Of a stretch of DNA of 64,000 nt, positions 7,598 to 20,528 are shown piece after piece. The notes beneath the pieces were generated by a model, which saw nothing but the letters and a program-made list of their open reading frames with translations, was not told the DNA's origin and searched no databases. The DNA is from Chloroflexota bacterium (lineage in GTDB: Bacteria > Chloroflexota > Dormibacteria > Dormibacterales > Dormibacteraceae), in assembly GCA_005880795.1 (NCBI GenBank), contig VBGP01000008.1, forward strand, positions 92,681 through 156,680. The letters are read 5' to 3'. Position 1 is the stretch's first letter, and each line of letters opens with the position of its first letter. Position numbers and translations under genes: made by a program.

Positions 7598-7620
7598 GCG
7601 GCCGGGATAAACCCGGCCGC
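7598..7620 (+). repeat. REP-like hairpin, copy 2
   Basis: GCGGCCGGG - ATAAA - CCCGGCCGC, a perfect 9-bp stem. The inner 19 bases match copies 1 and 3 in stem, loop and length. It sits 31 bp past the thiolase stop and may double as its terminator. Confidence 0.6.
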
Positions 7621-7651
7621 CAAAGCGATGTCAGCAAAAAGGAAGGTCGGC

Positions 7652-8815
7652 TTAGTTAAGGCGCTCCAGGATCATCGCCATGCCCTGACCCCCGCCCACG
7701 CACATCGTCTCGAGGCCGAAGGTTTTGTCCGTTTCACGTAGGCCGTTGAGCAGCGTGCACAGGATGCGCGCCCCGGTCATCCCGAAGGGATGCCCGAGCG
7801 CGATCGCGCCGCCGTGCGGGTTCAGCTTGTCGCTGAATGGGTCCACACCGATGCCTCGCGCCGACGGGATGACCTGCGCGGCGAACGCCTCGTTGATCTC
7901 GACGATGTCGATGTCGTCGATCGTCATCTTGGCGCGCTTGAGCGCTTGCCTTGAGGCGTCGATCGGCCCGAGGCCCATGAATTCCGGCTCGAGCGCTGAA
8001 AGCCCGGTGGATATGACCCGGGCGATTGGCTTCAGCCCCAGGTCCTTGGCCCGACTGTCGGACATGACGACGACCGCCGCCGCGCCATCGTTGAGCGGGC
8101 ACGAGTTGCCCGCGGTGACGGTCCCGTTCTCGCGGAAGACCGGCTGCAGGGCGGCCAGCGCTTCCATCGTCGTGCCCGGCCGCGGCCCGTCGTCTCTCGT
8201 GAATGTCTGGCCGTTGGGCAGGGGGACAGGGATGATCTCGCGGTCGAAGAAACCGCCGTCGCGAGCCTTGACCGCGGCGGCCTGGCTTTTGACCGCGTAG
8301 CGGTCCTGCTCTTCCCGACTGATCTTCTCTCGCGCCGCCACGTTCTCGGCCGTCTGCCCCATCGCGATGTAGATATCCGGGTATTCCTCGGTATTTCCCG
8401 GTACGAGCTTTGGGTTGTAGGTGTCGGGCGCGTCGGGGTAGCCGCTGCCGTATCGGGACACGCACTCGACGCCGACAGACAGGAAAACATCGCCTTCGCC
8501 GGCCTCGATGGCGTGCGTTGCCATGCGGGTGGTCATCAGAGAAGACGAGCAGTAGCGGTTGACTGTGACTCCCGGCACATCGAGCCGAGACAGGATGGAA
8601 ACCACGCGCCCGATGTTGTGGCCCTGCTCGCCGCCGGGCAGGCCGCAGCCGCAGATGAGGTCCTCGATTTCTGTTGGGTCGAGCTGGGGAACCTTGTCAA
8701 GAACTTTGTTCACGACGTGCGCCGCGAGGTCGTCGGGCCGGACGTCGACGAGGGATCCCTTCCGCGCTCTGCCGATCGGGGAGCGGCCGTAGGCCACGAT
8801 CACTGCTTCGGTCAT
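7652..8815 (-). CDS. Thiolase (acetyl-CoA C-acyltransferase)
   Basis: A 387-residue thiolase II. The acylated cysteine is in NRYCSSSL (about residue 90), the histidine in GGAIALGHPFGMTGAR and the second cysteine in ETMCVGGGQGMA near the C-terminus; NEAFA is also present. It cleaves 3-ketoacyl-CoA in beta-oxidation or condenses acetyl-CoA; the sequence does not say which. It is divergent from the phosphotransferase gene with only 27 bp between starts. TATAAA six bases before the ATG suggests a leaderless message. Confidence 0.95.
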   Translation of the reverse strand: MTEAVIVAYGRSPIGRARKGSLVDVRPDDLAAHVVNKVLDKVPQLDPTEIEDLICGCGLPGGEQGHNIGRVVSILSRLDVPGVTVNRYCSSSLMTTRMATHAIEAGEGDVFLSVGVECVSRYGSGYPDAPDTYNPKLVPGNTEEYPDIYIAMGQTAENVAAREKISREEQDRYAVKSQAAAVKARDGGFFDREIIPVPLPNGQTFTRDDGPRPGTTMEALAALQPVFRENGTVTAGNSCPLNDGAAAVVVMSDSRAKDLGLKPIARVISTGLSALEPEFMGLGPIDASRQALKRAKMTIDDIDIVEINEAFAAQVIPSARGIGVDPFSDKLNPHGGAIALGHPFGMTGARILCTLLNGLRETDKTFGLETMCVGGGQGMAMILERLN

Positions 8816-8821
8816 GTGTCG

Positions 8822-8827
8822 TTTATA
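8822..8827 (-). promoter_or_regulatory. -10 element of thiolase, leaderless layout
   Basis: TATAAA on the minus strand, six bases before the ATG at 8815, with no Shine-Dalgarno sequence between. Confidence 0.5.
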
Positions 8828-8842
8828 CGCTGGTCAGGAACA

Positions 8843-9721
8843 GTGAGTGGATTTAGCGGGGAGATCCCGTCCGGACTCGACTGGCTGAGGGGCTCGCAAC
8901 GCGGACGTCGATGGCTCAAGTCGCTGCCGCAGCTGGTTGAAGACTGCGCCGCGCACTGGCGGTTGCGACTAAGCGCCCCCTTTCCTTACGCCTTCACGTC
9001 GCTTGCGCTGCCCGCACGGAGGGAGGACGGGTCGGATGTGGTCCTCAAGCTCCTCTTCGTCGACCGCGAGAACGAGCATGAAGCTCTCGCGCTTCGGCAC
9101 TGGGGCGGGGACGGAGCAATCCAACTCCTCGACGAGTTTCCAGCGCGCGAAGCGCTGTTGTTGGAGCGCTGCATTCCCGGCACTCCGCTGTCGAGCGCCG
9201 GCCCCGAAAAGGCGATCGAAGTGATGACGGCCTTGCTGCCCCGGCTCTGGAAGCCCGCGACCGCACCGCCTTTCCGCCCGCTTGCCGATGAGGCAGCTCG
9301 GTGGTCCACGCATCTCAGAGCACGCTGGAACGCTGCCGGGCGACCATTCAGATCGGGGCTTGTCGATGCCGCCCTTGACGCTTTGCGGTCACTGCCCTCC
9401 TCCCAGGGCGAGCAGGTTCTGCTTCACCAGGACCTGCATGACGCCAATGTGCTGGCGGCCGAGCGCGAGCCGTGGCTCGCCATCGACCCCAAGCCTCTGG
9501 TGGGCGAGCGAGAGTTCGGCCTGGCACCCATCGTCCGCTCGGCCGGTTTCGAATCAAGCCGCAAGCAGGTCCGGCTGCGCCTCGACCGCCTCACCGACGA
9601 GCTCGGACTCGATCGTGAGCGGGCCCGCCTTTGGTGCCTGGCCCAGACCGTCGCGTGGTCGATCGGCAGCAACAGCCCGGAGTCCCAGGTCGCGATCGCT
9701 GAGTGGCTTTCGGAGGTCTAG
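8843..9721 (+). CDS. APH(6)/hydroxyurea-type phosphotransferase
   Basis: A 292-residue small-molecule kinase of the aminoglycoside 6-phosphotransferase / hydroxyurea phosphotransferase family. The catalytic loop is LLHQDLHDANVLAAE and the metal-binding segment WLAIDPKPLVGEREFGLAPIVR, in the family order with usual spacing. The ORF track begins at 8513 inside thiolase on the other strand; the real start is probably GTG 8843 (VSGFSGEIPSGLDWL). Natural substrate and any resistance role are unknown. Its stop shares CTAG with the convergent next gene. Confidence 0.85.
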   Translation: MSGFSGEIPSGLDWLRGSQRGRRWLKSLPQLVEDCAAHWRLRLSAPFPYAFTSLALPARREDGSDVVLKLLFVDRENEHEALALRHWGGDGAIQLLDEFPAREALLLERCIPGTPLSSAGPEKAIEVMTALLPRLWKPATAPPFRPLADEAARWSTHLRARWNAAGRPFRSGLVDAALDALRSLPSSQGEQVLLHQDLHDANVLAAEREPWLAIDPKPLVGEREFGLAPIVRSAGFESSRKQVRLRLDRLTDELGLDRERARLWCLAQTVAWSIGSNSPESQVAIAEWLSEV

Positions 9722-10017
9722 CGGTACCTACCCGCGATCACGTAGACGAAAATGCCTACGAACAAGAGGCCGACCAGGCCGAACGCCACCAGCGGTTTGA
9801 TGCCGAACGAAGCCATGACGACCACGCCAAGGATCAGGGCGGGCAGATAGATGAAGCCCAGCAGCTCCATGAAGCGCATCCCGATCATGCGGTGGCGCTT
9901 GCCTTCGAGGATCAGCTCGCGAGGCAACCGCTCGTCCGGGTCGAGCGGGTGGAAGATCGAGTACATGCTTCTCCGCTCGAGGCTTCGCAGGTCCCTCAGC
10001 TCAAGTCGCCGGCGCAT
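9718..10017 (-). CDS. Small two-helix membrane protein
   Basis: A 99-residue protein of unknown family. A basic, Arg-rich cytoplasmic-looking N-terminus (to about residue 45) is followed by two hydrophobic segments, FMELLGFIYLPALILGVVVMA and ALVAFGLVGLLFVGIFVYVIA-like, and a short basic tail. Downstream of and co-oriented with the natAB-like genes, 29 bp after them. Its stop overlaps that of the convergent kinase at CTAG. Confidence 0.65.
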   Translation of the reverse strand: MRRRLELRDLRSLERRSMYSIFHPLDPDERLPRELILEGKRHRMIGMRFMELLGFIYLPALILGVVVMASFGIKPLVAFGLVGLLFVGIFVYVIAGRYR

Positions 10018-10046
10018 CTCAATCGATACCAGTTTGGCACCGCGGG

Positions 10047-11183
10047 CTAGGAACGGACCAGCAATGCCTCACGGGTGAACAGCTTCAGGGCGGCGTAGAA
10101 GCACAGGGCCCCGGTCAGGATCAGGCTGAGCGAGGTCACGGCCAGCGTGTCCCAGGCGACCGAGTTGTGCGTGATCGCGTCGCGCAAGACCAAGACCGCG
10201 TTGAGGATCGGGATCAGGTAGTACGCAAGATTTGGGTTGAAGTCCGGGATGAACAGCACGATCGAGGCGGGAAAGATCGTGATGAAGTAAAGCGGCGTGG
10301 CGTAGGCCTGGCCCTGTCGAAAATTGCGTGCCAGGGTCCCAAGCGTGATCGTCAGCGAGCTGAACGACGCGGCGAGCAGGACGGCGAGCCACACCATGAC
10401 GGTCGCCGCCAGCGGGCTGAGCTGCACCTCGAATGACTGTCCGCCATTGCCGCCGAAGCGGACCTGGCTCAAAGCGACCAGCATCGAGACGATCGATGCG
10501 AGCGCCGCCACCAGACTGATCGAGCTCACCGCCAGGATCTTGCCGACGAGCACCTGACTGCGCGGCGCTGGGGTCAGGAGCAGGCTCTCGAGAGTCTTGC
10601 GCTCCCGCTCTCCCGCGGACGTGTCCAGAGCGGCGGACAATCCCCCGGTGAGACTCATCGTTATGAGGATGTACGGCAGGAAGAAGCTCAGGAACGAGTT
10701 GCCTACCGCCTGGCTCGGCGAGCTGAGCGGATGGAGCATGACCGGGAGGGGATTGAGGACCGAAGGGTCGACGCCCTTTTCCTGCAGCGACGCGGCTACC
10801 TTCGCCGCGTCGTACCTGCTCAGCACCGTCTGGAATCGAACGTCGGCGAGCTGCGCGCTCTGACGGGTCGGGTCGAGATACTCGTCGACGCCCGACGCCG
10901 AGAAAGCGACACCTATGTCGACCTGGTGTTTGGCGGCCGCTGCGGGATCATCTACGCGCTCGAGCTTCAGCCCGACCGCGTTGAAAAGTGTGTCCAGGCC
11001 GGCCGGAACGGTCCCTGAGTAGCCGACCGTGTAGGCCTGCGAGGCCGTTTTGGTCGAGACCTGCGAGATGACGAACAGCACGATTGGCGTGGCAAGCGCG
11101 GCGAGGCCGATCGCCATCAACGTTCGCCGGTCGCGAAGGATCTCGCGCATCTCCTTCTTGAAGACGACTGCGATCGGGCTCAT
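10047..11183 (-). CDS. ABC-2 type exporter permease (NatB-like)
   Basis: A 378-residue permease with one N-terminal helix, a large extracellular loop (about residues 45-175) and a six-helix ABC-2 core. SAGERERKTLESLLLTPAPRSQVLVGKI is the signature coupling segment of Na+-efflux/ABC-2 permeases. The true start is ATG 11183 (MSPIAVVFKKEMREILRDRR), which forms an ATGA overlap with the ATPase gene; upstream codons in the ORF track are natA shadow. Together the pair forms an exporter of unknown substrate. Confidence 0.9.
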   Translation of the reverse strand: MSPIAVVFKKEMREILRDRRTLMAIGLAALATPIVLFVISQVSTKTASQAYTVGYSGTVPAGLDTLFNAVGLKLERVDDPAAAAKHQVDIGVAFSASGVDEYLDPTRQSAQLADVRFQTVLSRYDAAKVAASLQEKGVDPSVLNPLPVMLHPLSSPSQAVGNSFLSFFLPYILITMSLTGGLSAALDTSAGERERKTLESLLLTPAPRSQVLVGKILAVSSISLVAALASIVSMLVALSQVRFGGNGGQSFEVQLSPLAATVMVWLAVLLAASFSSLTITLGTLARNFRQGQAYATPLYFITIFPASIVLFIPDFNPNLAYYLIPILNAVLVLRDAITHNSVAWDTLAVTSLSLILTGALCFYAALKLFTREALLVRS

Positions 11184-11908
11184 CCGGCCGCCTCGACGAG
11201 CGAGAGGAACGAATCCTCGAGGTCCTTGAATGCGCCGCGCACCTCGGCCGTGGCGCCGCTCGCGACGACGCGGCCCTGGTGAATGATCGTGAGGCGATCG
11301 CACAGGCGCTCCGCGTCGTGCAGCACGTGGGTTGAGAAGATGACCGACTTGCCGCGATCCTTGGACTCGACCATGAACTCTCTGATCTCCCGAGACGCGA
11401 GCACGTCGAGATTCGACGTCGGCTCGTCGAACATCAAGACAGGCGGGTCGTGGACGATCGCGCGAGCGATCGCGACCTTCTGCTTCTGGCCGGAGGACAG
11501 GCTCTCCGCCCGCTGCTCGGCGAACGAGCCCATGTCGAGCCGGTCGATCACGCCGTCCACCCTTCGCTTCACCTCTCCGTTGAGCACACCCGTCAGCTCG
11601 GCAAAGTACGCGATGTTCTCGCGTGCGCTGAGGCGTGGGTAGATGCCGATCTCCGCGGTGACCACGCCGACCCGACGCCTCACCTCCTGGGGCGACACGC
11701 GGGTGTCGTAACCAAGGACCTCAACCGATCCTGAGTCGGGCGCGAGCAGGGTGCAGATCACGCGCAGGGTCGTGGTCTTGCCGGCGCCGTTCGGGCCGAG
11801 CAGGCCGAAGATCTCGCCGGAGTGCGCTTCAAAGGTGATGCCGCGCAGCACCTTGTTCGAGCCCAGGGTCTTCTCGAGGCGATCGACCTTGACCGCCGCT
11901 TGAGTCAC
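11180..11908 (-). CDS. ABC transporter ATPase (NatA-like)
   Basis: A 242-residue nucleotide-binding subunit. Walker A GPNGAGKTTT, signature LSSGQKQK, Walker B VLMFDEPT and switch histidine FSTHV are intact. The start is GTG 11908, overlapping the stop of the zinc-finger gene (GTGA), so three genes are translated in series: zinc-finger protein, ATPase, permease. Confidence 0.93.
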   Translation of the reverse strand: MTQAAVKVDRLEKTLGSNKVLRGITFEAHSGEIFGLLGPNGAGKTTTLRVICTLLAPDSGSVEVLGYDTRVSPQEVRRRVGVVTAEIGIYPRLSARENIAYFAELTGVLNGEVKRRVDGVIDRLDMGSFAEQRAESLSSGQKQKVAIARAIVHDPPVLMFDEPTSNLDVLASREIREFMVESKDRGKSVIFSTHVLHDAERLCDRLTIIHQGRVVASGATAEVRGAFKDLEDSFLSLVEAAG

Positions 11909-12297
11909 TTCTTCTTGGTGGCTTTTCTCGTGGCGGTCGAGGTGGGCTTGCCGGTCCTGGCGGCGGCCTTGGCGGTGCGCTTCGCCGGCGCCTTCTTCGC
12001 GGGCGCTCGCGTCGCCGCAGCGGCATTGGCTTTTTTGGCGGGTGCGGCAGCTGGCTTCGCAGGTGCCGCCTCTGCGACCGCAGCCTGGACGTCGGCGGAC
12101 TCCTCGGCGGCCGCCGGCTCTGCCTGCGCCACCCCGATCGAGCTGGAAAGCGTGCGGTGGCACGTCTCGCACGTCACGATGGTGCGCACGAGCGTGCCGA
12201 GGTGATGCTCCTCGCGGCGCAGGTTGCGGGTGCGGTCGCAAAACGAGCAGTAACCAACCTCGGTGAACACCTCGACGTGTCCAGGACGCTTGTTCAT
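11905..12297 (-). CDS. Zinc-finger protein with lysine/alanine-rich basic tail
   Basis: A 130-residue protein. Residues 1-55 hold two CxxC knuckles (CSFCDRTRNL and CETCHRTL), a likely zinc site. From about residue 75 the protein is almost only Ala, Lys, Pro, Arg and Thr (KKAPAKRTAKAAARTGKP), like the C-terminal tail of histone H1-type bacterial proteins, suggesting nucleic-acid binding. Function is unknown. It heads the ABC operon and is divergent from the pyr operon. TAAGTT lies 10 bases before its ATG. Confidence 0.75.
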   Translation of the reverse strand: MNKRPGHVEVFTEVGYCSFCDRTRNLRREEHHLGTLVRTIVTCETCHRTLSSSIGVAQAEPAAAEESADVQAAVAEAAPAKPAAAPAKKANAAAATRAPAKKAPAKRTAKAAARTGKPTSTATRKATKKK

Positions 12298-12335
12298 GGG
12301 CGTATGTAACTTACGGTAAACTCTCGGTCGAGCTC

Positions 12336-12370
12336 GCCTTTAAGTCCTGGCCTGTGAGCCTGGGAAGGAG
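12336..12370 (+). promoter_or_regulatory. PyrR-binding leader hairpin over the pyrB ribosome binding site
   Basis: The leader reads CCTTTAAGTCCTGG then CTGTGAG then CCTGGGAAGGAG. TCCTGG pairs with CCTGGGA around a loop containing TGTGAG, resembling PyrR binding loops that sequester the Shine-Dalgarno sequence in actinobacterial pyr operons. PyrR is encoded in the same operon. A TAAACT -10 lies at 12317-12322. UMP-dependent translational repression is the inferred mode. Confidence 0.6.
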
Positions 12371-12378
12371 ATTTTTTC

Positions 12379-13305
12379 GTGGCAATCACGTCGCGTATGC
12401 GCCATGTGATCGAGAGTCAGCAGTTCAGCCGCACCCTCCTCGAAGAGCTGTTCGCGCGCGCCGACGAGATCAAGCGCGAGCCGCACAGGTTCATGGGTCG
12501 CCTTGCGGGCCTGGTGATGGCGGCTCTCTTCTACGAACCGTCGACCCGCACCCGGCTTTCCTTCGAGGCGGCGATGCTCCGGCTCGGCGGCCAGACCATG
12601 GGCACCGACAACGCCCGCGAATTCTCCTCCGCGGCCAAAGGCGAGACTCTCGAGGACACCATCCGCATCGTGAGCGGGTACGCAGACGTGATCGTCTTGC
12701 GTCACAGCGAAGAAGGAGCGGCCAAACGCGCGGCCGCGGTCAGTGACGTCCCGATCATCAATGCGGGCGACGGCCCGGGCCAGCATCCAACTCAAGCCCT
12801 TCTCGACCTGTTCACCATCCGGGCCGAGCTAGCGAAGATCGACGGCGTGCGCGTGGCGATGGTGGGCGATCTCGCCAACGGCCGGACGGTGCGCTCGCTC
12901 GCCTATCTCCTCAGCAAGTTCAAGGACATCAAGCTCTGGTTTGTCGCTCCGCCTCAGGTGTCGATGCGCGACGACCTGAAGGCGCACCTGGACGAGCACC
13001 ACGTGTCCTACACCGAGACGCAGGACCTCGACGCGGTGCTGCCGGAGGTCGACGTCGTCTATATGACGCGCATCCAGAAGGAGCGCTTCACGGACCCGGC
13101 CGTGTATGAGGCGATCAAAGGCATCTACCGCATCGACAAGAACGCGATGGCCCGCATACGCAAGTACGGCGTCCTGATGCATCCGCTGCCGCGCGTCGAC
13201 GAGATCTCGCCCGAGGTCGATGACGACCCGAGGTCCGCTTACTTCCGCCAGGCGCGCAACGGCCTACATATCCGCATGGCCTTGCTGGATCGCCTTCTCT
13301 CATGA
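12379..13305 (+). CDS. pyrB: Aspartate carbamoyltransferase catalytic subunit
   Basis: Makes carbamoyl-aspartate in pyrimidine synthesis. The 308-residue protein has the carbamoyl-phosphate loop YEPSTRTRLSFE, GDGPGQHPTQALLD and HPLPRVDEI. The GTG start follows GGGAAGGAG. It leads pyrB-pyrR-carAB-pyrK-pyrD; no pyrC or pyrI is present in the window. It couples to pyrR by an ATGA overlap. Confidence 0.97.
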   Translation: MAITSRMRHVIESQQFSRTLLEELFARADEIKREPHRFMGRLAGLVMAALFYEPSTRTRLSFEAAMLRLGGQTMGTDNAREFSSAAKGETLEDTIRIVSGYADVIVLRHSEEGAAKRAAAVSDVPIINAGDGPGQHPTQALLDLFTIRAELAKIDGVRVAMVGDLANGRTVRSLAYLLSKFKDIKLWFVAPPQVSMRDDLKAHLDEHHVSYTETQDLDAVLPEVDVVYMTRIQKERFTDPAVYEAIKGIYRIDKNAMARIRKYGVLMHPLPRVDEISPEVDDDPRSAYFRQARNGLHIRMALLDRLLS

Positions 13306-13839
13306 GCATCACTGAGCGTCGCCTCAAGGCAACCGTGATGGACGCCGACCAGATCCGCCGCTCGCTGCATCGGATCGCGCACGAGATCGTGGAGCGCAAT
13401 CGCGGCGTCGAAGATGTTGTGATCGTCGGCATTGTCAGCAAAGGCGACATCCTCGCCCAACGTCTGGCCATGATTCTCCGCGAGCTCGAGCAGTCTCGAG
13501 TGCCCTTTGGCCGCCTCGACGTCACACAGCATCGCGATGACCTACACCTCAGACCACCTGACGGTCACCGGCCATCGAGCGAGATGCCCGACGTCAGCGG
13601 CAAGGTGGTGGTGCTGGTCGACGACGTAATTCATCACGGGCGCACGGCCCGCGCCGCAATGGATGCGCTGATGGACTTCGGCCGGCCGCGCTCGATCCAG
13701 CTGGCGGTCCTTGTCGACCGCGGACATCGTGAGCTTCCGATCCGTCCTGACTACATCGGCAAGAACGTGCCGACGTCGGACGCCGAGCGGATCGATGTCC
13801 TCATCGACGAGGAAGACGGCATCGACCAGGCGGTGATCG

Positions 13840-13850
<11 letters not shown>
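13302..13850 (+). CDS. pyrR: Pyrimidine operon regulator / uracil phosphoribosyltransferase-like
   Basis: A 182-residue PyrR with the PRPP motif [18 protein letters not shown] near residue 105 and the family N-terminus ([17 protein letters not shown]). PyrR binds pyr mRNA when UMP is high; the leader hairpin before pyrB is its likely target. It sits second in the operon rather than first as in Bacillus. Confidence 0.95.
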
Positions 13851-18142
<4,292 letters not shown>

Positions 18143-18156
<14 letters not shown>

Positions 18157-18901
18157 CGCGTCGATAACCGGTCGTCGCCAGGTTGCGCGCGGCATGTTCG
18201 TCATCGGTATGCACGGGCCTGAAATCGCGTCCACCGTCCGGGCGGGCCAATTTGTCAATCTCGGTTGGTCTCCGGGTCCCCTGCTGCGCCGTCCGTTTTC
18301 CGTCTATCGCTCGGACGGGGAGCACATCGAGGTCGTGCTGAACGCCGTCGGCACGGGAACCGCGCAGCTGCTTGGAATGGACATCGGCGAACACGTCAGC
18401 TGCCTCGGCCCGCTTGGCCGCGGTTTTGAGATCAGGCCCGGGATCCGAACCGCCGTGCTGATCAGCGGCGGCCTGGGCGTGGCGCCGATGCCACTCGCGG
18501 CCAGGGATGCGCGCCAGGCGGGTGCGCATGTCACGTGGGTTCACGGCGCGCGGACCGCGGTCGAGCTGTGCTCGGAGACGGAGGGCGATGAGGTCATCTG
18601 GGCGACCGACGACGGAACAGAGGGTTCTCGCGGCACGGTGGTAGCGGCGGCTCCTCAAGCCGAGGTCGTGCTCGCGTGTGGCCCGAACCGTATGCTCGCC
18701 GCGGTCGCCGAGAGGTGGCCGGAAGCGCAGGTCGCCGTCGAAACGTATATGGGTTGCGGGACCGGCGTCTGCCTGGGCTGTGCGGTGCCTCTCAAGCGCG
18801 GGGGATACGACCGCGCCTGCAGGGAAGGCCCGGTCTATCGCGCCGCCGACATCGACTGGGGCGCCCTTCCCTCACACCTTTCGTACGCGGTCACGAGATG
18901 A
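18143..18901 (+). CDS. pyrK: Dihydroorotate dehydrogenase electron-transfer subunit
   Basis: PyrK passes electrons from class 1B PyrD to NAD+. The 252-residue protein has the FAD motif RRPFSVY, NAD-domain [10 protein letters not shown], and the C-terminal [2Fe-2S] set [10 protein letters not shown]...C. It overlaps the carAB 3' end by 14 bp and pyrD by ATGA. Confidence 0.95.
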
Positions 18902-19812
18902 CTCCCGACCTTTCGGTGGCGGTCGGGGCGTTGAAGCTTCGCGGTCCGGTTCTCGCGGCGTCCGGGACTTTCGGCTACGGCACCGAGGTGCCGCTCCTCG
19001 AGCGGCGCTCGCTGGGCGCGATGGTCTCCAAAGGAATCTTCCTCCGGCCGCGCGAAGGCACCGCGCCACCGCGCATCGCAGAAACGCCCGGAGGGATGCT
19101 CAACGCCATCGGACTGCAGGGTCCCGGCGCCGACGCTCTCGTCCGCGACTACGCGCCGCAATGGGCAGACTGGGACTTCCCAGTCCTCGTCAACATCAAC
19201 GGGGAGTCGGCGTCGGAGTACGGCGAATTGGCCGCACGCCTCGACGGGGTGCCCGGCATCGCGGGGTTTGAGATCAACATCTCCTGCCCCAACGTCGAGC
19301 AGGGTGGGCTGTACTTCGGCAACGATCCGCGGGCGGCCGCGGCGGTCACCGAGGCGGTGCGCAGGCGGACCAAGCTGCCGGTCTGGGTGAAGCTCACGCC
19401 GATGGTGAGCGACATCGGCGTCATCGCGCGCGCGGTCGAAACGGCCGGGGCCGACGCCCTATGCGCGATCAACACCTTCGTCGGCATGTCGATCGACCTC
19501 AACAGCTACCTCCCCCGCCTGAGCTTTCGCACCGGTGGTCTTTCGGGGCCGGCCATCCGGCCGTTGGCCGTCCACCTCGCGCACCAGGCCGCGCGTGCGG
19601 TGCGCATCCCCGTGATTGGCATCGGGGGAATCGCTCGAGCCGAGGACGCGCTGGAGTTCCTGGTCGCGGGCTGCTCGGCGGTGCAGGTGGGCACGGCCAC
19701 GTTCGTGAACCCGAATGCGATCGCCGAGGTCCACGACGGCATCTCCGCCTTTCTTGAATCCAGAGGGTTGACGTCGCTCGCCGATCTTCCCCGCTATCTT
19801 CCACGCGACTAG
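18898..19812 (+). CDS. pyrD: Dihydroorotate dehydrogenase, class 1B catalytic subunit
   Basis: A 304-residue FMN TIM barrel. The catalytic cysteine is in FEINISCPNVEQGG, and VNINGES, KLTP and GIGGIARAEDALEFLVAG are FMN-binding segments. ATG 18898 overlaps the pyrK stop; the longer ORF-track start is inside pyrK. The pairing with pyrK supports NAD+ as acceptor. Confidence 0.96.
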   Translation: MTPDLSVAVGALKLRGPVLAASGTFGYGTEVPLLERRSLGAMVSKGIFLRPREGTAPPRIAETPGGMLNAIGLQGPGADALVRDYAPQWADWDFPVLVNINGESASEYGELAARLDGVPGIAGFEINISCPNVEQGGLYFGNDPRAAAAVTEAVRRRTKLPVWVKLTPMVSDIGVIARAVETAGADALCAINTFVGMSIDLNSYLPRLSFRTGGLSGPAIRPLAVHLAHQAARAVRIPVIGIGGIARAEDALEFLVAGCSAVQVGTATFVNPNAIAEVHDGISAFLESRGLTSLADLPRYLPRD

Positions 19813-20499
19813 ATGTCCACTGAAATCCCGCCGTCTCGACGTGACTCCGAGGCACTGCAGATCCTCGCGACCGAGCACTGGAGCCTGCTTGCCACTCGCG
19901 CGCTGACTTACCAGGAGTCGCTCGGCCGGGTGAACATGTTCCTGACCATCCTTTCAGGAGCTGTCATCGCACTGGCGCTGGTGGCCCAGGCGGACCACTT
20001 CGGCGCCGCCTTCATCTCGATCGCAATTTTCATGCTCTCGGTCGTCCTGCTCACGGGGGTCTTCACCGTGGCGCGGCTGATGTCGCTGAATCGTGACGAC
20101 TTCCGCTGGGTGCTCGCGATGAACCGGCTGCGCCACGCCTACCTCGAGATGCACCCAGAGCTCGAGCCGGCCTTCATGACGAGCCCTTATGACGATCTGC
20201 CTGGCGCGCTGCAAACCCTCGGCATCGAAGTGTCAGGTCAGGATCGGCTTGGATCGATGTTCCATGGTCTGCAGACGCTTCCGGGCATGCTGTCCGTGAT
20301 CGTTGCCTCGGTCGCCGGTGCGATCGGGGGCCTCATCGGGGTGGGATTTGGCGCTCCGGTGGTCGTGGTGGTGCTCTCCGGCATCGTCGTGTTCCTGGTG
20401 ACCTTCGCCCTGATAGGGATCTGGGGCCGGCGATCCGTCCGGAACCTGGACCCATCGCTCGCCGCGCGTTTTCCTTCGCCACCCAAATCGCCTGCTTAG
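19813..20499 (+). CDS. Four-helix membrane protein of unknown function
   Basis: A 228-residue protein starting directly after the pyrD stop. Two hydrophobic segments near residues 40-85 and two near 160-205 surround a soluble region (about 90-155) containing NRLRHAYLEMHPELEP. I recognise no family. Its position suggests cotranscription with the pyr operon, with no evident role in it. Confidence 0.7.
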   Translation: MSTEIPPSRRDSEALQILATEHWSLLATRALTYQESLGRVNMFLTILSGAVIALALVAQADHFGAAFISIAIFMLSVVLLTGVFTVARLMSLNRDDFRWVLAMNRLRHAYLEMHPELEPAFMTSPYDDLPGALQTLGIEVSGQDRLGSMFHGLQTLPGMLSVIVASVAGAIGGLIGVGFGAPVVVVVLSGIVVFLVTFALIGIWGRRSVRNLDPSLAARFPSPPKSPA

Positions 20500-20528
20500 G
20501 CTCGACCGACCGTCACAATCCACTAGCC

